Assembly: GCA_021159825.1 (NCBI GenBank)
Contig: JAGHDR010000173.1
Location: 1-7,272 of the forward strand
From: Deltaproteobacteria bacterium
GTDB lineage: Bacteria; Desulfobacterota; DSM-4660; Desulfatiglandales; Desulfatiglandaceae
Reading direction: 5' to 3'
Length of the DNA stretch: 7,272 bases
A program made the position numbers and the translations under genes. A model generated the notes under the pieces. That model was given only the letters and a program-made list of their open reading frames with translations, did not search any database and was not told the DNA's origin. Each line of letters opens with the position of its first letter. Position 1 is the stretch's first letter. Of this stretch, positions 4,254 to 7,272 are shown in pieces.

Positions 4254-6554
4254 TCACCCTTGATCAGTCTTATGCGCAAACGTGGAAAGGGGCTTCTTGA
4301 ACCCGCACCCCTTTTTTCGGCAGGCCACAAGGGGTTCATCTGCTTTTTTGGGTCGTTTGATGCTCAGTACCGGCGTGCCACATTTTGGGCAAACGCCGTC
4401 GTAGGGTTCATCCCAGGTGGCAAATCGGCATTTGGGATATTGATTGCAGGCAAAAAACTTTTTGCCTTTTTTGGAGGTCTTTTCCACCAGGGTTCCTGAG
4501 CAATCGGCCTCGGGGCACGGGACTCCGGTGCTCACCGGTTCCGGCGCCCAGATGTTTTTGCAATCCGGATACCCGGAGCAGGCCACAAAGGGCCCATAGC
4601 GGCCATTTTTGGCGACCATGGGCTTGCCGCATTTTTCACAGGTCCCCTTTTCCTCCCCCGCATCGGGGGCTTCTTCAATAATAATCTTTCCTTTTTCATC
4701 CCGGGTGAAATTGGCGGTATTCCGGCATTCGGGATAGCCGGTACAGGCCAGAAAGATGCCGTTTCGACCGGATTTTATGGCCATGGGGCGCCGGCATTTT
4801 TCGCAGGTGATGTCTGTCAACACCTCGCCTTTCATCCCTTCGGTCGCTTTGTTCAGATCTTTTTCAAACGAAGCATAAAACTGCCTCAGCACATCGGTCC
4901 ACTTCACGTTGCCTTGCTCGATCTGATCCAGGTTATGTTCCATCTGGGCTGTAAAAGCGGTATTCAGCACATCGGGGAAATTCTTGACCAGGAGATCCGT
5001 CACCAGAAACCCCAGTTCAGTGGGGATGAAATGTCTTTTTTCCACGAACACATACTCTCTTCCACTGATATTGGCCAGGATGGCGGCATAGGTGGAAGGT
5101 CTGCCGATGCCGTTTTCTTCGAGCGCCTTGATCAGAGAGGCTTCCGTAAACCGCGGGGGGGGCTGGGTAAAATGTTGCGCCGGATCCAGTTTTATGAGGG
5201 TCAGGATCTGTCCCTTTGTTAAGGGCGGCAGTGGGGTGTCCGCCCCATTCTGCTGCTCATTTTTTGCTTTTAATGTTTCCTTCCGTTCTTCATAAAGGAT
5301 GGTAAATCCCTTGAATATCATCACCGAGCCGGTGGCGCGAAACCCGGTGTTACCCGCTTTGATTTCCACCTGGGTCTTGTCCAGCTGTGCGGGGCTCATC
5401 TGGCAGGCCACGAACCGTTTCCAGATCAGTTCATAGAGAGCCGACTGTTCCCGGTTCAAATATCTGGATATGATTTTGGGTGCAAGGTCCACGGAAGTGG
5501 GCCGGATGGCTTCGTGGGCCTCCTGGGCATTTTTGCGACTCTTGAAACGATTGGGCTTATCCGGTAGAAACTCTTTTCCAAACTCCTTTTCAATATAAGT
5601 GCGCGCTTGATCGATGGCATCATTTGACAGGTTAAAGGAATCGGTCCTCATGTAGGTAATAAGGCCCACCAGGCCTTTTTTTCCCAGGGAAACCCCCTCG
5701 TAGAGGCTCTGTGCAACGGACATGGTCTTTTTAGCGGAATAACGCAGCCTGCTGAAGGCTGCCTGCTGCAAGAGACTCGTGATAAATGGCGGGGGTGAAT
5801 TCTTTTTGGTCCGTTTTTGGGTGATGTTTGATACTTCAAAGGGAAGACCCTGGATCTCGGAAACGATGCCAAAAGTTTGTTCTTTATTAGCAAGATCTGT
5901 CTTTTTCCCTTTATATCGGAAAAATTTGGCTTCAAAGGAAGGGGGTTCAGCACCCTTCAGGTGAGCTGTCAGGGACCAGTATTCCTGAGGTTCAAAAGCC
6001 CGGATTCCCCTCTCCCGGTCGCAGATCATCTTAACTGCCACGGATTGAACGCGGCCGGCGCTTAACCCCCGTTTAACCCGCTTCCAGAGAAGCGGGGAGA
6101 TTTGATAACCCACCAGCCGATCCAGAATACGCCGGGTCTGCTGAGATTCGAATTTATTTTGGTCCAGGGTTTTGGGCGATTTAACCGCCTCCTGAATGGC
6201 TCTTTTGGTTAATTCGTTAAAGAGTACCCGATAGATTTTCCGTTCATTTTTTCCCTTACCCAACTCCTGAGCCACGTGCCATGCAATGGCCTCCCCCTCA
6301 CGATCCGGATCAGGCGCCAGATAAATGGTTTCAGCGTTTTTTCCGGCGGCTTTCAGATCCTTGAGGACTTTTCCTTTTCCCTTAATGACGACATAGTCAG
6401 GTTGGAAATTTTTCTCAATATCAACACCCAGTTTGCTGACGGGAAGATCTTTTACGTGCCCCACGGAGGCCATGATTTTAAAATCGGGTCCCAGGTATTT
6501 CTTGATGGTCCTGGCTTTGGCCGGAGATTCAATGATGAGAAGGTTTTTCGGCAT
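4254..6554 (-). CDS. topA: DNA topoisomerase I (type IA, omega protein)
   Basis: TopA relaxes negatively supercoiled DNA by cutting one strand through a 5'-phosphotyrosine link. The product is 766 residues, a usual length. The TOPRIM domain is at ~1-115, with MPKNLLIIESPAKA (catalytic Glu9) and the metal-binding DPDREGE (82-88). The type IA core follows, with 'ESQQTRRILDRLVGYQISPLLW' (136-157), 'LSAGRVQSVA' (164-173) and the active-site tyrosine, Tyr301, in GLITYMRTDS. 'NAQEAHEAIRPT' (342-353) and 'ENGIGRPSTYA' (480-490) are standard family motifs. The C-terminus has four Cys4 zinc ribbons: Cys584-610, 639-665, 680-709 and 722-750; the last two have a modified spacing. The start MPKN matches the family, with GGAA-type ribosome-binding bases just upstream. 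It follows dprA by 44 bp on the same strand and is probably co-transcribed with it. Confidence 0.97.
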   Translation of the reverse strand: MPKNLLIIESPAKARTIKKYLGPDFKIMASVGHVKDLPVSKLGVDIEKNFQPDYVVIKGKGKVLKDLKAAGKNAETIYLAPDPDREGEAIAWHVAQELGKGKNERKIYRVLFNELTKRAIQEAVKSPKTLDQNKFESQQTRRILDRLVGYQISPLLWKRVKRGLSAGRVQSVAVKMICDRERGIRAFEPQEYWSLTAHLKGAEPPSFEAKFFRYKGKKTDLANKEQTFGIVSEIQGLPFEVSNITQKRTKKNSPPPFITSLLQQAAFSRLRYSAKKTMSVAQSLYEGVSLGKKGLVGLITYMRTDSFNLSNDAIDQARTYIEKEFGKEFLPDKPNRFKSRKNAQEAHEAIRPTSVDLAPKIISRYLNREQSALYELIWKRFVACQMSPAQLDKTQVEIKAGNTGFRATGSVMIFKGFTILYEERKETLKAKNEQQNGADTPLPPLTKGQILTLIKLDPAQHFTQPPPRFTEASLIKALEENGIGRPSTYAAILANISGREYVFVEKRHFIPTELGFLVTDLLVKNFPDVLNTAFTAQMEHNLDQIEQGNVKWTDVLRQFYASFEKDLNKATEGMKGEVLTDITCEKCRRPMAIKSGRNGIFLACTGYPECRNTANFTRDEKGKIIIEEAPDAGEEKGTCEKCGKPMVAKNGRYGPFVACSGYPDCKNIWAPEPVSTGVPCPEADCSGTLVEKTSKKGKKFFACNQYPKCRFATWDEPYDGVCPKCGTPVLSIKRPKKADEPLVACRKKGCGFKKPLSTFAHKTDQG
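4286..4317 (+). terminator. Possible intrinsic terminator for the KptA-like gene, inside the 3' end of topA
   Basis: AAAGGGG (4286-4292) can pair with CCCCTTT (4308-4314) around a 15-nt loop, and the T run continues to 4317. It lies 56 bp past the KptA-like stop, on the + strand, within the antisense of topA codons. The stem is short and the loop long, so it is a weak candidate. Nothing better is visible in the 23-bp gap between the convergent genes. Confidence 0.3.
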
Positions 6555-6598
6555 TCTTCCGTTCCAGTTTTTGTTTTTTTAAGGTCAATTTAAAGGGT
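6555..6598 (-). other. dprA-topA intergenic spacer
   Basis: This 44-bp spacer is AT-rich on the coding strand, with an A-rich run, and has no stem-loop that could act as a terminator. That fits dprA and topA being read as one transcript. A promoter for topA alone within upstream dprA cannot be excluded. Confidence 0.45.
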
Positions 6599-7272
6599 TC
6601 AATTTCGCACATACATTTTTCCAGGGAGTTGCCGAATGGTGCCGTTCAATTCCATTTTGAGCAAAATCATGGACACCCGGCCCGCATCCATAGCGCCTGT
6701 GCGTGCGATCTGGTCAATATGTATGGGATAATTTCCGATGATGTCGTATATGCTGCGCTCAACACCTTCCATCCGTCCCTTCGGCAACGGTTCCTCCCGC
6801 TCCTTTTTCACCCCCACCCCTTGCTTCAAGAACCACAGTTCGTCCAGGATATCATCGGCGTTTTCAATGAGCTTGGCCCCCTGTTTGATAAGCCAGTGGG
6901 TACCGGTACTTTTAAAAGAATCAATGCTTCCGGGAACAGCGAATATTTCACGATTCTGTTCAAGGGCAAGGGCGGCCGTAATCAGAGACCCGCTTTTACG
7001 CGTCGCTTCAATCACAGCGACCCCTCGACTGAGACCGCTGATCACCCGATTTCGAATGGGGAAATTCCGGGGCTCGGGGGCTGTTCCCATGGGGAACTCG
7101 GATACAATCGCGCCCTTTTCGAATATCTGTTCAAACAGCTTCCGGTTTGATTTGGGATAACCCACATCAATGCCCGTGCCCAGTACGCCGATGGTAAAAC
7201 CCCCACCCCGAAGGCAACCGCCATGGGCGGAGCCGTCAATCCCCCTTGCCAGTCCACTGACCACACCGGCGC
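6599..7272 (-). CDS. dprA: DNA processing protein DprA (Smf), C-terminal part; 5' end outside window
   Basis: DprA binds incoming single-stranded DNA and loads RecA on it during natural transformation; many non-competent bacteria also carry it. About 224 residues are visible; the frame is open to the right edge (AG-VVSGLARGIDG), so the GTG at 7264 is an internal Val codon, not a start. The Rossmann-like DprA core is clear: VVSGLARGIDGSAHGGCL, TIGVLGTGIDVGYPKSNRKLFEQI, GAIVSEFPMGTAPEPRNFPIRNRVISGLS, then VIEATRKSGSLITAALALEQNREIFAVPGSI and GTHWLIKQGAKLI. After a Lys/Glu-rich linker, the last ~60 residues (ERSIYDIIGNYPIHIDQIARTGAMDAGRVSMILLKMELNGTIRQLPGKMYVRN) form the C-terminal winged-helix domain found in many DprA proteins. 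The missing part is the N-terminal region. topA begins 44 bp downstream. Confidence 0.95.
   Translation of the reverse strand, partial: AGVVSGLARGIDGSAHGGCLRGGGFTIGVLGTGIDVGYPKSNRKLFEQIFEKGAIVSEFPMGTAPEPRNFPIRNRVISGLSRGVAVIEATRKSGSLITAALALEQNREIFAVPGSIDSFKSTGTHWLIKQGAKLIENADDILDELWFLKQGVGVKKEREEPLPKGRMEGVERSIYDIIGNYPIHIDQIARTGAMDAGRVSMILLKMELNGTIRQLPGKMYVRN

Noticed and set aside
4229..4262. Repeated TTGATCA and ATCACCCT words in the kptA-topA gap
   Set aside because: They are short direct repeats of 7-8 bp, not a stem-loop, and partly lie in coding sequence; chance is likely.
3971..4499. + strand frames of 109 and 163 codons over the kptA-topA junction
   Set aside because: They overlap the KptA-like tail in other frames and the antisense of TopA zinc ribbons; the Lys/Arg-rich stretches are frame-shifted copies of the basic tail.
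6629..7160. + strand frames of 173 and 140 codons opposite dprA
   Set aside because: Both are antisense to clear DprA motifs and have no family resemblance.
1..7272. CRISPR array, toxin-antitoxin pair, phage or defence island
   Set aside because: There are no regularly spaced repeats, no small paired genes and no nuclease, integrase or phage proteins; all long frames are explained by the listed genes.

Overview
The window looks like ordinary chromosome from a Gram-negative bacterium, probably a deltaproteobacterium (Desulfobacterota). That is a judgement from the gene styles: a dprA-topA pair, a RadA with a zinc finger, a periplasmic YfdX-like protein, and a divergent Tpt1/KptA protein with a 'RPDEFGL' N-terminus. 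I could not run a search to confirm it. Codon use is moderately GC-rich, except in one glycosyltransferase gene that is visibly AT-richer.

Layout on the + strand: the end of an unrecognised gene (2-157); a secreted YfdX-family protein (222-1172) closed by a strong intrinsic terminator; radA (1263-2639); a small GT25-type glycosyltransferase with a C-terminal membrane anchor (2723-3433); and a divergent KptA/Tpt1-like RNA 2'-phosphotransferase (called from 3520, probably translated from further upstream, to 4230). On the - strand, converging on kptA, are topA (6554-4254) and, upstream of it, the C-terminal part of dprA (7272-6599). dprA and topA are 44 bp apart and probably form one transcription unit. 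RadA and DprA both act in recombination and in processing of single-stranded DNA during transformation, and TopA controls supercoiling. They are convergent rather than co-transcribed, so I do not claim a shared pathway for the whole window.

The most distinctive content is small repeats sitting exactly at gene ends. Two related copies of a ~32-bp palindrome built on GGGCACGA..TCGTGCCC lie at 1170-1200 and 3477-3508. A different 82-bp element with perfect 22-bp inverted arms lies at 2618-2699. The first palindrome supplies the stop codon of the YfdX gene. The left arm of the 82-bp element encodes the last seven residues and the stop of RadA. The second palindrome appears to have inserted in frame, as 12 codons, near the start of the kptA-like gene, separating its usual N-terminus from the first ATG. 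I see no CRISPR array, tRNA, rRNA or complete mobile element, and no gene-free stretch longer than about 100 bp. I do not see a convincing new multi-gene system.
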